Source: an uncultured Alphaproteobacteria bacterium
Lineage (GTDB): Bacteria; Pseudomonadota; Alphaproteobacteria; RF32; CAG-239
DNA length: 13,311 nucleotides
Reading direction: 5' to 3'
Assembly: GCA_900540425.1 (NCBI GenBank)
Contig: UQFU01000048.1
Location: 1-13,311 of the forward strand
Made by a program: the position numbers and the translations under genes. This document shows, piece after piece, positions 1 through 6,814 of the stretch. Below the pieces are notes generated by a model, which was given only the letters and a program-made list of their open reading frames with translations, had not been told where the DNA came from and searched no databases. How positions within the stretch are numbered: position 1 is the first letter of the stretch; every line of letters starts with the position of its first letter.

Positions 1-74
1 GGGTGACAGTTATTCATTAATAGCTGCTGTCGCAGCCATCAAGGGATAGCATTAACGAATAGAAGAAAGAACCC
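1..74. other. Nested inverted repeats at left edge of window
   Basis: Non-coding stretch with three nested pairings: GGGT (1-4) with ACCC (71-74), ATTCATTAAT (12-21) with ATTAACGAAT (51-60, one mismatch), and GCTGC (23-27) with GCAGC (32-36). The fold could belong to an RNA on either strand or to the end of a feature lying outside the window. In the frame starting at position 2 there are 15 sense codons before a TAG at 47-49, so the 3' end of a plus-strand gene cannot be excluded. The rest of 75-220 shows only the repeat described in the next entry. Confidence 0.3.
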
Positions 75-134
75 AACCTTTGGCACTTATTAAAGCCCGG
101 AGAATGGATACAGAAGGCAAACAATAAGATTTAA

Positions 135-185
135 GGGGAAATTTTCTGAATGTAGACAGACCTGCATGACCCCAAAATTTTCTCC
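135..185 (-). terminator. Possible pyk terminator (long-loop inverted repeat)
   Basis: GGGGAAATTTT (135-145) can pair with AAAATTTTCTCC (174-185) with one bulge and one G-U. The loop is about 28 nt and there is a T-rich stretch on its minus-strand 3' side. It lies about 35 nt beyond the pyk stop codon. The long loop makes it a weak Rho-independent terminator candidate, and it might instead be an RNA processing or 3' UTR structure. Confidence 0.35.
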
Positions 186-220
186 GATAAACCTGTATGA
201 GTTGCCTGCTAGACGAGTTT

Positions 221-1645
221 TTAAGGAATGTAGACGGTATGCAACATATTAGTCCGCCCTTTTTTGCCCAGAGGAAAACCGGCCGTTATGATAATATGAT
301 CGCCGGAATGGGCAAACCCGTTTTCGACGGCAATTTTAATGGCAATGTCTTCAACTTTCTCAAAACTCTTAAAACTGTCTTTGTTGATAAAGCTCTTCGC
401 TCCCCAGACCAAAGCCATTTTACGGGCCACTTCAATATCGGGCGTCACCGCCAAAATCGGCAGATTCGGACGTTCGCGGGCCGTCAGCAAGGTCGTAAAG
501 CCGGAAGAAGTATAAGTAACGATCGCCGCCACGTTTTTGAGTACCGAAGGAATATCCGAAGCCGCATAGGTAATGGCATCCGCTTCATCATCACAGCAAT
601 GAATCTTGCGTGAATTTTGCATATAGGTATAAAACAGCGGATCAGCTTCAACCTGAATGATAATATCGCGCATCATCTTGACCGCTTCCACCGGATATTT
701 CCCGGCAGCCGTCTCGGCCGAGAGCATAACCGTGTCAGCCCCGTCATAAACGGCAGTTGCCACATCGGAAACTTCGGCACGGGTCGGAGACGGATTATTA
801 ATCATTGATTCGAGCATCTGGGTCGCTACAATCACCGGGCGGGCATATTTGCGGCAGGCGGTTACAATCCGTTTCTGCAATACCGGAACGATTTGAATCG
901 GACACTCGACGCCCAGATCGCCGCGGGCAACCATAATTGCATCGGAAAGACGGATGATTTCATCCAGTTCATCAATCGCGCTGGGCTTTTCGAGCTTGGA
1001 AATCAGCCAGGCCCGATCGCCGATAAGCTCGCGCGCACGTCGAACATCGGCCGCCGTCTGCACAAAAGACATCCCAATCCAGTCAACGCCGAGTTTGAGC
1101 GCAAATTTCAAATCTTCTTCGTCTTTGGGCGTAATCGCCGAAATCGGCAGCTGGGTGTTGGGCAGGTTAACCCCTTTATGACCGGACAAATAACCGCCGA
1201 CTTTTACGGAAGTGCGCGCCATAGATTCGTTGCAGTCTTCCACATGCAGAACAATATTTCCGTCATTCAAGAGCAAATCATCACCTGGCTTGAGCGCGGC
1301 AAAAATCTCCGGATGCGGCAGATTTACCCGGCGCTCGTCGCCTAAAGCCTTGTCCAAATCCAAAACAAAACTTTCGCCTTCCTTCAAATAAACCTTTCCG
1401 TCCTTAAAATCGCCGACCCGGAGCTTCGGCCCCTGCATGTCGGCCAAAATGGAAACGTGCATATTCTTGGCTTTTGCCAGCTTGCGGACAATCTCATAGC
1501 GCTCCTTGTGCTCCTCATGCGTCCCATGGCTGAAATTAAAACGGAAACCGTCCACGCCGGCATCCAGCAATTTTTCAATTTGTTCCTTGCTGGCGGAAGA
1601 CGGCCCGATTGTCGCCAGGATTTTGGTTTTGGTCTGCAGTGGCAT
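221..1645 (-). CDS. pyk: Pyruvate kinase
   Basis: Catalyses phosphoenolpyruvate + ADP to pyruvate + ATP, the last step of glycolysis, in the cytoplasm. The 474-residue product has the usual bacterial length. Visible motifs are the N-terminal KTKILATIGPSS block, FRFNFSHG (residues 34-41, the R/N/S/H residues of the active site), ADMQGPK (68-74), SKLEK (217-221, catalytic Lys218 and metal ligand Glu220), ARGDLGVE (240-247, metal ligand Asp243) and ATQMLESM followed by PTRAEVSDVA. The C-terminal domain is complete and ends in HTVYIP. I chose the ATG at 1645 because GAGGTG lies 8 nt upstream as a ribosome binding site. An in-frame GTG nine bases earlier overlaps that site and is unlikely to be used. 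The gene diverges from gapR and seems to stand alone. Confidence 0.97.
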   Translation of the reverse strand: MPLQTKTKILATIGPSSASKEQIEKLLDAGVDGFRFNFSHGTHEEHKERYEIVRKLAKAKNMHVSILADMQGPKLRVGDFKDGKVYLKEGESFVLDLDKALGDERRVNLPHPEIFAALKPGDDLLLNDGNIVLHVEDCNESMARTSVKVGGYLSGHKGVNLPNTQLPISAITPKDEEDLKFALKLGVDWIGMSFVQTAADVRRARELIGDRAWLISKLEKPSAIDELDEIIRLSDAIMVARGDLGVECPIQIVPVLQKRIVTACRKYARPVIVATQMLESMINNPSPTRAEVSDVATAVYDGADTVMLSAETAAGKYPVEAVKMMRDIIIQVEADPLFYTYMQNSRKIHCCDDEADAITYAASDIPSVLKNVAAIVTYTSSGFTTLLTARERPNLPILAVTPDIEVARKMALVWGAKSFINKDSFKSFEKVEDIAIKIAVENGFAHSGDHIIITAGFPLGKKGRTNMLHTVYIP

Positions 1646-1726
1646 TGAAATCACCTCGTTAAAAATTTAAATCAAATTAGTTATAGCAATAACAGAAATA
1701 AGTTAACAGCATCTTAAACATTATTC

Positions 1727-1755
1727 TTGTAAAAGATAATCATCTTTGTTACTTT
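1727..1755 (+). promoter_or_regulatory. Candidate gapR promoter
   Basis: TTGTAA (1727-1732) and TACTTT (1750-1755) are separated by 17 bp, about 35 bp upstream of the gapR start. The spacer contains a small inverted repeat AAGAT-aatc-ATCTT (1733-1746), which might bind a regulator. The divergent pyk promoter must also lie in this AT-rich gap (1646-1789), perhaps around TATAAC on the minus strand near 1680-1685. Confidence 0.35.
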
Positions 1756-1789
1756 ATTCCACAAATAATTCATTAAAGGAGAGATAAAC

Positions 1790-2047
1790 ATGAGTGAAGA
1801 ACAGAACAGCGACGTCGGAGGGATTGCCGCCGACCGGCTGCGCTCGCTGATTGAACGCATCGAACGTCTTGAAGAAGAGAAAAAAGCCATTTCTTCCGAT
1901 ATCCGCGACATTTTTGCCGAAGCCAAGGGTGCCGGCTTTGACGTTAAAATCATGAGGGCCATTATCAAGCTTCGCAAAATGAACGCCGCCGACCGCGACG
2001 AACAGGAATTCCTGCTCGAAACCTACCGCAAAGCGCTGGATATTTAA
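1790..2047 (+). CDS. gapR: GapR-like (DUF2312) nucleoid-associated protein
   Basis: An 85-residue cytoplasmic protein matching the DUF2312/GapR family. In Caulobacter, GapR binds AT-rich and overtwisted DNA as a clamp-like multimer and helps replication and chromosome organisation. The product shows the family signature: ADRLRSLIERIERLEEEKKA (a helical, coiled-coil-forming segment, residues about 14-33), then DIRDIFAEAKGAGFDVK and a basic IMRAIIKLRKM segment thought to contact DNA. Its length is typical. A strong AAAGGAGAG ribosome binding site precedes the ATG by 6 nt. It is monocistronic, with a strong terminator directly after it. The family is characteristic of Alphaproteobacteria and is the best taxonomic marker in the window along with the pnt operon. 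Confidence 0.93.
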   Translation: MSEEQNSDVGGIAADRLRSLIERIERLEEEKKAISSDIRDIFAEAKGAGFDVKIMRAIIKLRKMNAADRDEQEFLLETYRKALDI

Positions 2048-2066
2048 GGATATAAACTTTAGTTTT

Positions 2067-2100
2067 AAAGCCTGCTCAAACAAGCAGGCTTTTTTTATTT
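2067..2100 (+). terminator. Rho-independent terminator of gapR
   Basis: Ten-base stem AAAGCCTGCT (2067-2076) / AGCAGGCTTT (2083-2092) with a six-base loop, continued by a T-rich tail to 2100. On the opposite strand the tail is TTTAAAACT, so it may weakly stop minus-strand transcripts arriving from the orphan gene at 2162-2548. Confidence 0.92.
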
Positions 2101-2161
2101 TAGAACCGGAATTTTGCGACTGAGTGACATGAACTTTTCGAGCCCCGCTAAAATCGCTCTA

Positions 2162-2548
2162 CTAAACCTCTAAACAACCTTTAAGCTTATCAAAAAAATT
2201 TCCTCGCCTAACCTTAAAAACCAGTTTATATTTTTCCCCGGCATTAACCGCGGTTTCAAACACAAACGGGCTGTCATGCCAGGTACAAATTGTTTTCTTA
2301 CGAATTTTCCGCCGATTAAAACTGACTTGTTTATAACAACGCCAAAGTTTTTGGTTTTCAGGATTGGTGCTTTTGAACTGCAAAATCAGCTTGCCGGAAT
2401 TATTAGGTATCAGTTCAATTTTGTATTTTCGCCACCGCCAACCGCAAACAAACTCCACAACTGCTCCCACCCCGCCTTTACGCCAGCCGGGATTGTTAAA
2501 CCACAACGGATAAGACAGCTGAAACTCGTTACCATAAAAAAACACCAT
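2162..2548 (-). CDS. Hypothetical basic protein, 128 residues
   Basis: I do not recognise this protein. It is rich in Lys/Arg, Trp and aromatic residues, with four Cys (35, 71, 88, 125), no signal peptide and no clear membrane segment. Alternating hydrophobic stretches such as YKIELIPNN, KLILQFKS and KYKLVFKVRRG suggest a small beta-rich fold. The start ATG at 2548 has AGAGGA just upstream. It lies one base after the stop codon of the 15-codon ORF at 2550-2597, so the two could be translationally coupled. Codon use (AGG, CGA, TTA, many AAA/TTT) differs from neighbouring genes, which points to recent acquisition, rapid divergence or a non-functional ORF. A 104-residue plus-strand ORF overlaps it (2276-2590), but it lacks a convincing ribosome binding site. 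Confidence 0.5.
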   Translation of the reverse strand: MVFFYGNEFQLSYPLWFNNPGWRKGGVGAVVEFVCGWRWRKYKIELIPNNSGKLILQFKSTNPENQKLWRCYKQVSFNRRKIRKKTICTWHDSPFVFETAVNAGEKYKLVFKVRRGNFFDKLKGCLEV

Positions 2549-2549
2549 A

Positions 2550-2597
2550 TTATCCTCTGCCCTTTTCCAATCGTCGTTTGTTTCGACTAACTCTCAT
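2550..2597 (-). CDS. Possible 15-residue leader peptide
   Basis: A short ORF encoding MRVSRNKRRLEKGRG, 8 of 15 residues basic, with a GGAG ribosome binding site seven bases before its ATG. Its TAA is followed after a single T by the ATG of the 128-residue gene, and AGAGGA at its 3' end would serve as the ribosome binding site for that gene. It begins about 27 nt beyond the terminator that ends the folded RNA on the same strand. It might be a coupling leader, or it could be a chance ORF. Confidence 0.3.
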   Translation of the reverse strand: MRVSRNKRRLEKGRG

Positions 2598-2623
2598 TTT
2601 TCAACTCCAATTCTTAACCCTAT

Positions 2624-2657
2624 ATAAAATAAAAGACCACCAAAACAAACGGTGGTC
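2624..2657 (-). terminator. Rho-independent terminator ending the folded RNA
   Basis: On the minus strand, a seven-base perfect stem GACCACC / GGTGGTC (plus-strand arms 2651-2657 and 2635-2641) with a nine-base loop is followed by a run reading TTTTATTTTAT. On the plus strand nothing T-rich follows, so the terminator works toward lower coordinates. Confidence 0.85.
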
Positions 2658-2815
2658 AGGGAGTTGAACAATTACCAATAGCAATAATCCCTCAGGTCTT
2701 TAGAACTTCCGTTCCTGTACATACACCTAAGGCTCCCCAACCAAAGCTGGGGATATAGTTTTTGACGGTGTTATATCAAACACCGACTATTGGATTGAGC
2801 TGTTCAAGGCCCCGT
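2624..2815 (-). ncRNA. Candidate structured RNA, about 190 nt, family unknown
   Basis: No convincing protein is encoded here, but the stretch folds into a closed multi-branch structure. Arms in plus-strand coordinates: P1 2664-2670 / 2801-2807 (TTGAACA/TGTTCAA); P2 2675-2681 / 2787-2793 (CCAATAG/CTATTGG); P3 hairpin 2766-2772 / 2779-2785 (CGGTGTT/AACACCG); P4 hairpin 2734-2739 / 2748-2753 (TCCCCA/TGGGGA); P5 2690-2697 / 2725-2732 (CCTCAGGT/ACCTAAGG, one G-U), capped by GAAC/GTTC (2703-2706 / 2711-2714) whose minus-strand loop is GGAA, a GNRA tetraloop. The strong terminator sets the strand and the 3' end. The 5' end near 2815 is inferred from a weak promoter. I could not match it to 6S, SRP, tmRNA, RNase P or a known riboswitch. 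It may be an independent small RNA or a leader controlling the minus-strand ORFs downstream. Confidence 0.65.
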
Positions 2816-2816
2816 A

Positions 2817-2846
2817 CCTTTACTTTTTGGTACTGACAAATGCCAA
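2817..2846 (-). promoter_or_regulatory. Weak candidate promoter for the structured RNA
   Basis: On the minus strand, TTGGCA (plus-strand 2841-2846) and TAAAGG (2817-2822) are 18 bp apart. Initiation about seven bases later would start the RNA at the G-rich 5' side of its closing stem. The -10 box matches the consensus poorly. The gap between this site and the chromate transporter stop codon (2847-2901) is AT-rich and otherwise empty apart from a small CAAATG/CATTTG inverted repeat. Confidence 0.25.
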
Positions 2847-2901
2847 ACATTTGCTGAATAAACATTAGCAAAAAAACACCATAATAACAAAAAAAACAAA
2901 A

Positions 2902-3420
2902 TTAAAGCTTAAATACAATTCCGACAACCGCGGCCAAAAAAATATACGCCACCGGATGCCACTTCAGCCAGCGGATAAGCCCGAAAGAAACAACCGCAAT
3001 CGCCAACGTCTGCCAGTCTGACACCGACAATCGCGCCAATTCCCAGCCGGCAAACAAAATCAAAGCCAATACCGCCGGCCTGATGCCGAAAAGCGCCGTC
3101 CGCAAAAAACACCCTTTTTCTGCATAAAACAAATACTTGGCAATCAGAATAATCACCAGCAGCGACGGCAGCACCAATCCCATTGTGGCAATAGCGCCTC
3201 CGGCAATGCCTGCCGTATTATAACCGACATAAGTTGCCATGTTGACGCCTATCGGTCCCGGCGTCGATTCGGAAATGGCAATCATATCCAAAAGTTCACC
3301 CCGGCTGTACCAGTCATATTTACCGGACAAATCAAGCAAAAACGGAATGGTAACCATACCGCCGCCCACCGCCGTCAAACCGATTTTGAAAAACTCCCAA
3401 AACAACAAAACATAAATCAT
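2902..3420 (-). CDS. Short-chain chromate transporter (CHR family), second subunit
   Basis: A 172-residue integral membrane protein of the CHR (ChrA) superfamily, about half the length of a fused ChrA. It carries the family signatures KIGLTAVGGGMVTIPFLL near the N-terminus and AISESTPGPIGVNMATYVGY, followed by several hydrophobic helices. Full-length ChrA exports chromate, but short paired CHR proteins are less well studied, so the substrate here is not proven. The start is the ATG at 3420, whose ATGA overlaps the stop codon of the upstream gene, the classic arrangement for a coupled pair. The reading frame stays open 150 bases further upstream, but that part only shadows the upstream gene. 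With its partner it probably forms a heterodimer equal to one long ChrA. Confidence 0.88.
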   Translation of the reverse strand: MIYVLLFWEFFKIGLTAVGGGMVTIPFLLDLSGKYDWYSRGELLDMIAISESTPGPIGVNMATYVGYNTAGIAGGAIATMGLVLPSLLVIILIAKYLFYAEKGCFLRTALFGIRPAVLALILFAGWELARLSVSDWQTLAIAVVSFGLIRWLKWHPVAYIFLAAVVGIVFKL

Positions 3421-3962
3421 TGCCGCTTCCTCCGCAGCCAAAATTGATACAAATACCCGGCAACTCCGGCAAAAATTACAATCATAACCGGAGAAAAGCC
3501 GCCCAAAATCAGCAGCAATAAGCAAACCGCAAATATGGCCCAGCCAAAACGACCGGCCACGCCTTGCTTCCACAAACGAACCACGGCATCCAAAATCAGC
3601 GCCACGACAACAACCCGGATACCGGCAAAAGCATGAACGACATATTCATTGTCAACATAATTGCGCAACACCGAAGCAACCAGCAAAATAATAATCAGCG
3701 ACGGCGTTACAATACCGATTGTCGCGGCCACGGCTCCGATAACGCCCTTTTCCTTATAGCCGATAAACGTTGCCGTATTAAGCGCGATAATCCCCGGCGT
3801 ACACTGCCCGATAGAATAAAAATCCATCAGTTCGCTGTCCGTCACCCACTTGCGCCGCTCCACAAATTCGGCCTGCAGCAACGGCAGCATTGCCGCACCG
3901 CCGCCAAATGTAAACAACCCGACCCTGAAAAAGGAAAAAAACAAATCCCATAACATTTTCAT
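3417..3962 (-). CDS. Short-chain chromate transporter (CHR family), first subunit
   Basis: A 181-residue membrane protein of the CHR superfamily. It shows FFRVGLFTFGGGAAMLPLL near the N-terminus and YSIGQCTPGIIALNTATFIGY, the same GGG and TPG motifs as the next gene, followed by hydrophobic helices in the C-terminal half. It is the first gene of a two-gene operon and overlaps the second by four bases. The ribosome binding site is weak (GAAAG); an ATG at 3956 is an alternative start two codons later. The genes diverge from the pnt operon across about 80 bp. Chromate or sulfate-like anion transport is inferred from the family. Confidence 0.88.
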   Translation of the reverse strand: MKMLWDLFFSFFRVGLFTFGGGAAMLPLLQAEFVERRKWVTDSELMDFYSIGQCTPGIIALNTATFIGYKEKGVIGAVAATIGIVTPSLIIILLVASVLRNYVDNEYVVHAFAGIRVVVVALILDAVVRLWKQGVAGRFGWAIFAVCLLLLILGGFSPVMIVIFAGVAGYLYQFWLRRKRQ

Positions 3963-3990
3963 CGCACATCTTTCAAAAATACCTTTAATT

Positions 3991-4017
3991 TTGACTATAT
4001 CTGCTTTATCTTATTAA
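3991..4017 (+). promoter_or_regulatory. Possible pnt operon promoter
   Basis: TTGACT (3991-3996) is a good -35 match, followed 15 bp later by TATTAA (4012-4017). The spacing is short, and TTAAGA two bases later (17 bp spacing) is the alternative -10. The site lies 27 bp upstream of pntAA. The divergent CHR promoter must share this gap. Confidence 0.35.
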
Positions 4018-4043
4018 GAGGTTAAAAATTTGAGGGGTTAAAC

Positions 4044-5150
4044 ATGATAATTGCCGTTCCCAAAGAAATCCGCCCCGGAGAAACCCGGGTTGCCTGTACG
4101 CCCGAAATCGTGCGCAAAATGCTGTCCTGGGGATATGAGGTTCGAGTCGAAAATACTGCCGGAACCGCCGCCGGTTTCAGCGACGAAGATTACCGCCAGG
4201 CCGGTGCCCGGATCATGGCCTGCCCGGAAGACACATACAAAAACGCCGATATTGTCCTCAAAATCTGGGCCCCGCAGGAAAGCGAAGAACGCTATCTGAA
4301 AAAAAATATGACCATTATCGCCAATTTTCAAATTTTAAATAATCCCGCCCGTAAAGAAACTTTTGCCAAACTCGGCACCCAATGCTTTGCCCTTGAACTT
4401 ATGCCGCGTATCTCCCGTGCACAGTCGATGGATATTTTGTCCTCGCAAAGCAACCTGGCCGGATCCAAGGCGGTAATTGAAGCCGTCAACGCCTCCGAAA
4501 GGGCTGTTCCCCTGATGATGACAGCCGCCGGCACGGTTTCTCCCGCCAAAGTTCTGGTCTTGGGCGCCGGTGTTGCCGGACTGCAGGCCATTGCCACCGC
4601 CAAACGGTTGGGAGCACAGGTTTTCGCCGCAGACGTCCGCCCCCAAGTCAAGGAGCAGGTTGAATCTCTCGGTGCACGTTTTGTGGACGTTGAAACCGAT
4701 GAAAATTTTGAAAACGCCGGCGGATATGCCACCGAAACCTCTGCCGCATATCAGAAAAAGCAACAGGAAGCCGTTGCCGAACAACTCAAAAAAACCGACA
4801 TCGCCATTACAACAGCCCTGATTCCCGGCAAAAAAGCCCCGGTTTTGATTACCGCAGCTATGCTCCGGCAAATGCCGCGGGGAGCCGTTGTTGTTGATAT
4901 GGCCGCAGACAGCGGCGGCAATGTCGAAGGCAGCCGCGAAGCGCAAATCACAGAAGCTGACGGCGTCAAAATCATCGGAAATTCCAACCTTGCCGCCGGC
5001 ATTCCCTACTCGGCCAGCAAACTTTTTGCCAATAACATATATAACTTTTTGGCACCGATGTACAATGCCGAACAAAAACAAATCGTGTTTAACTTTTTTG
5101 ATGAATTGGTCGACAAGACCTGCATCTGCAAAGACGGAGCCGTAAGATGA
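4044..5150 (+). CDS. pntAA: NAD(P) transhydrogenase alpha-1 subunit (NAD(H)-binding, domain I)
   Basis: The soluble NAD(H)-binding domain of the proton-translocating transhydrogenase, which uses the proton gradient to drive hydride transfer from NADH to NADP+. The 368-residue product matches the alpha-1 subunit of three-subunit enzymes (Rhodospirillum rubrum type) in length. It shows the alanine dehydrogenase/PNT N-terminal block ([18 protein letters not shown]), SRAQSMD (124-130), and a Rossmann fold [18 protein letters not shown] (from residue 174) with an acidic residue after the second strand (FAADVRP). A GAGGGG ribosome binding site precedes the ATG. Its TGA overlaps the ATG of the next gene by four bases, showing operon translation. 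Confidence 0.96.
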   Translation: MIIAVPKEIRPGETRVACTPEIVRKMLSWGYEVRVENTAGTAAGFSDEDYRQAGARIMACPEDTYKNADIVLKIWAPQESEERYLKKNMTIIANFQILNNPARKETFAKLGTQCFALELMPRISRAQSMDILSSQSNLAGSKAVIEAVNASERAVPLMMTAAGTVSPAKVLVLGAGVAGLQAIATAKRLGAQVFAADVRPQVKEQVESLGARFVDVETDENFENAGGYATETSAAYQKKQQEAVAEQLKKTDIAITTALIPGKKAPVLITAAMLRQMPRGAVVVDMAADSGGNVEGSREAQITEADGVKIIGNSNLAAGIPYSASKLFANNIYNFLAPMYNAEQKQIVFNFFDELVDKTCICKDGAVR

Positions 5151-5440
5151 CAGATATCTGGACGCTTTTCACCATTTTGACCTTGGCCTGCTTTGTCGGT
5201 TATTTCGTTGTCTGGGGCGTTACGCCGGCGCTGCATTCGCCGTTGATGAGCGTTTCTAACGCCATCTCGGGCATTGTTATCGTCGGAGCGCTGATTACCG
5301 CCGGCATCGCCGAAATGAACACGCCCAAAATCCTCGGCCTGATTGCCGTTGTCTTGGCCAGTATCAACATTTTTGGAGGCTTTGCCGTTTCGCAACGCAT
5401 GCTCCTGATGTTCAAAAAAAAGAAAAAGGAGCATAAATAA
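5147..5440 (+). CDS. pntAB: NAD(P) transhydrogenase alpha-2 subunit (membrane part)
   Basis: A 97-residue membrane subunit supplying the first helices of domain II, the proton channel. Three hydrophobic segments are visible: about residues 5-25, 35-55 ([17 protein letters not shown]) and 62-88, the last followed by a basic KKKKKEHK tail. The segment [20 protein letters not shown] is highly typical of PntA domain II. Encoding it separately from pntAA is usual in Alphaproteobacteria, whereas E. coli has a fused alpha subunit. It overlaps pntAA by four bases and pntB by one base (TAATG), so the three subunits are translationally coupled. Confidence 0.96.
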   Translation: MTDIWTLFTILTLACFVGYFVVWGVTPALHSPLMSVSNAISGIVIVGALITAGIAEMNTPKILGLIAVVLASINIFGGFAVSQRMLLMFKKKKKEHK

Positions 5441-6804
5441 TGACCGCCGCATTGCTACCCCTGAGTTATTTGCTCGCCAGCATTTTGTTCATTTTTGCCA
5501 TTCGCGGGCTTGCCTCGCCGGAAACCGCCCGCCGCGGCAACGTCCTCGGCATCATCGGCATGATTATCGCCGTTGCGGCAACGCTTTGCTCTCCGGAAGT
5601 CAAAGAAATCCTGTGGGTGTTGGGAGCTATTGCCATTGGCGGCATCATCGGCACCGTCAGCGCCCTCAAAGTCAAAATGACCTCATTGCCGCAAATGATC
5701 GCCGCGTTTAACGGCTTGGGCGGATTATCCGCAGTCTTTATTGCCCTGGCCGAAATTATTGCCGGAACCGATACCTGGCTGGAATCATCACTCGGCCTGC
5801 TTATCGGCGCCATTGCCTTTTCCGGGTCGGCCGTTGCTTTTGCCAAATTACAGGGACTGATTAAAGCCAAGGCGATTCTCTTTCCCGGACAACAACTGCT
5901 CAACGCTCTGCTCGGATTGGCTGTCATTGCCTTAACCGCTATTTTTGCCTTTGAAGGCGATCCGCAAATATTCTATGCCTTGGCGGCAATTTCCATCCTG
6001 CTCGGCTTTTTGCTGGTTCTGCCGATTGGCGGCGCCGATATGCCAGTCGTTATTTCGGTTCTCAATGCCTACTCCGGATGGGCTGCCGTAGGCATCGGCT
6101 TCTCTTTGGATAACACGCTGCTGATTATTGTCGGTTCAATCGTCGGTGCCAGCGGAGCTATCCTTTCTTATATCATGACCAAAGCAATGAACCGTTCGCT
6201 GACCAGCGTCATGCTTGGCGGCTTCGGAGCCGAAGCCGCCCATGCCGCAGGCAATGACGAAGGCTCGGGCAAAATTGCCAAAGCCGGCAATCCGGTTGAC
6301 GCGGCCTTCATCATGGAAAACGCCAACAAAGTTATCATCGTTCCCGGATACGGCATGGCCGTTGCCCAGGCTCAACACGTGCTGAAAGAAATGGCCGATG
6401 ATTTGATTAAAGACGGCGTTGAGGTCAAATTTGCCATCCACCCGGTTGCCGGACGCATGCCCGGGCATATGAACGTTCTGCTCGCCGAAGCCAATGTTCC
6501 TTATGAAGAAGTTTTTGAACTGGAAGAAATCAACCGTGAATTTGCCACCGCCGACGTAGCCTACGTTATCGGAGCCAATGACGTTACCAACCCGTTGGCC
6601 AAAAACGATCCGCAATCGCCGATTTACGGCATGCCTGTCTTAGACGTCGAAAAAGCCAAAACGGTCTTCTTTGTCAAGCGCTCGCTGAACTCGGGATATT
6701 CCGGCGTAGACAACCCGTTATTTTATGCCGACAATACCATTATGCTCTACGGAGACGCCAAAAAAGTGACCGAAGAAATCGTCTCCGCCCTGGAAAAGAA
6801 ATAA
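5440..6804 (+). CDS. pntB: NAD(P) transhydrogenase beta subunit
   Basis: A 454-residue subunit carrying the remaining membrane helices of domain II (about residues 1-250) and the NADP(H)-binding domain III (about 290-454). Domain III is complete: VPGYGMAVAQAQ (301-312), GRMPGHMNVLLAEA (338-351), GANDVTNP (378-385) and KRSLNSGYSGVDNPLF (413-428), all conserved NADP(H)-site segments. The start overlaps the pntAB stop by one base. With the upstream genes it forms a complete enzyme that supplies NADPH. The gene ends 10 bp from the convergent membrane protease gene, and I see no clear terminator in that gap. Confidence 0.96.
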   Translation: MTAALLPLSYLLASILFIFAIRGLASPETARRGNVLGIIGMIIAVAATLCSPEVKEILWVLGAIAIGGIIGTVSALKVKMTSLPQMIAAFNGLGGLSAVFIALAEIIAGTDTWLESSLGLLIGAIAFSGSAVAFAKLQGLIKAKAILFPGQQLLNALLGLAVIALTAIFAFEGDPQIFYALAAISILLGFLLVLPIGGADMPVVISVLNAYSGWAAVGIGFSLDNTLLIIVGSIVGASGAILSYIMTKAMNRSLTSVMLGGFGAEAAHAAGNDEGSGKIAKAGNPVDAAFIMENANKVIIVPGYGMAVAQAQHVLKEMADDLIKDGVEVKFAIHPVAGRMPGHMNVLLAEANVPYEEVFELEEINREFATADVAYVIGANDVTNPLAKNDPQSPIYGMPVLDVEKAKTVFFVKRSLNSGYSGVDNPLFYADNTIMLYGDAKKVTEEIVSALEKK

Positions 6805-6814
6805 CCGTAAAAAA

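Noticed and set aside
148..235. Direct repeat GAATGTAGAC at 148-157 and 226-235, the second copy within the 3' end of pyk.
   Set aside because: Only ten bases match exactly. It may reflect a small duplication of the pyk end, but nothing else supports a mobile element or attachment site.
197..613. Plus-strand open frame of 138 codons.
   Set aside because: It lies almost wholly antisense to pyk, whose motifs are unmistakable, and has no ribosome binding site or recognisable product.
2276..2590. Plus-strand open frame of 104 codons opposite the 128-residue gene.
   Set aside because: No ribosome binding site or credible domain. The minus-strand frame has a better start context, although confidence in that one is also limited.
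2664..2807. The stem arms TTGAACA and TGTTCAA equal the halves of the palindrome at 8028-8042, suggesting a TetR site.
   Set aside because: Here the arms are 130 bases apart and explained by RNA pairing, so they cannot form the same operator. Probably coincidence.
2624..2815. Identity as 6S RNA, tmRNA, SRP RNA or RNase P RNA.
   Set aside because: The size fits 6S RNA, but the multi-branch layout does not fit its single long hairpin. Conserved tmRNA, SRP and RNase P sequence blocks are absent as far as I can read.
3420..3573. N-terminal extension of the second CHR subunit.
   Set aside because: The extension only shadows the upstream gene in another frame. The ATG at 3420 in the ATGA overlap begins exactly where family similarity starts.
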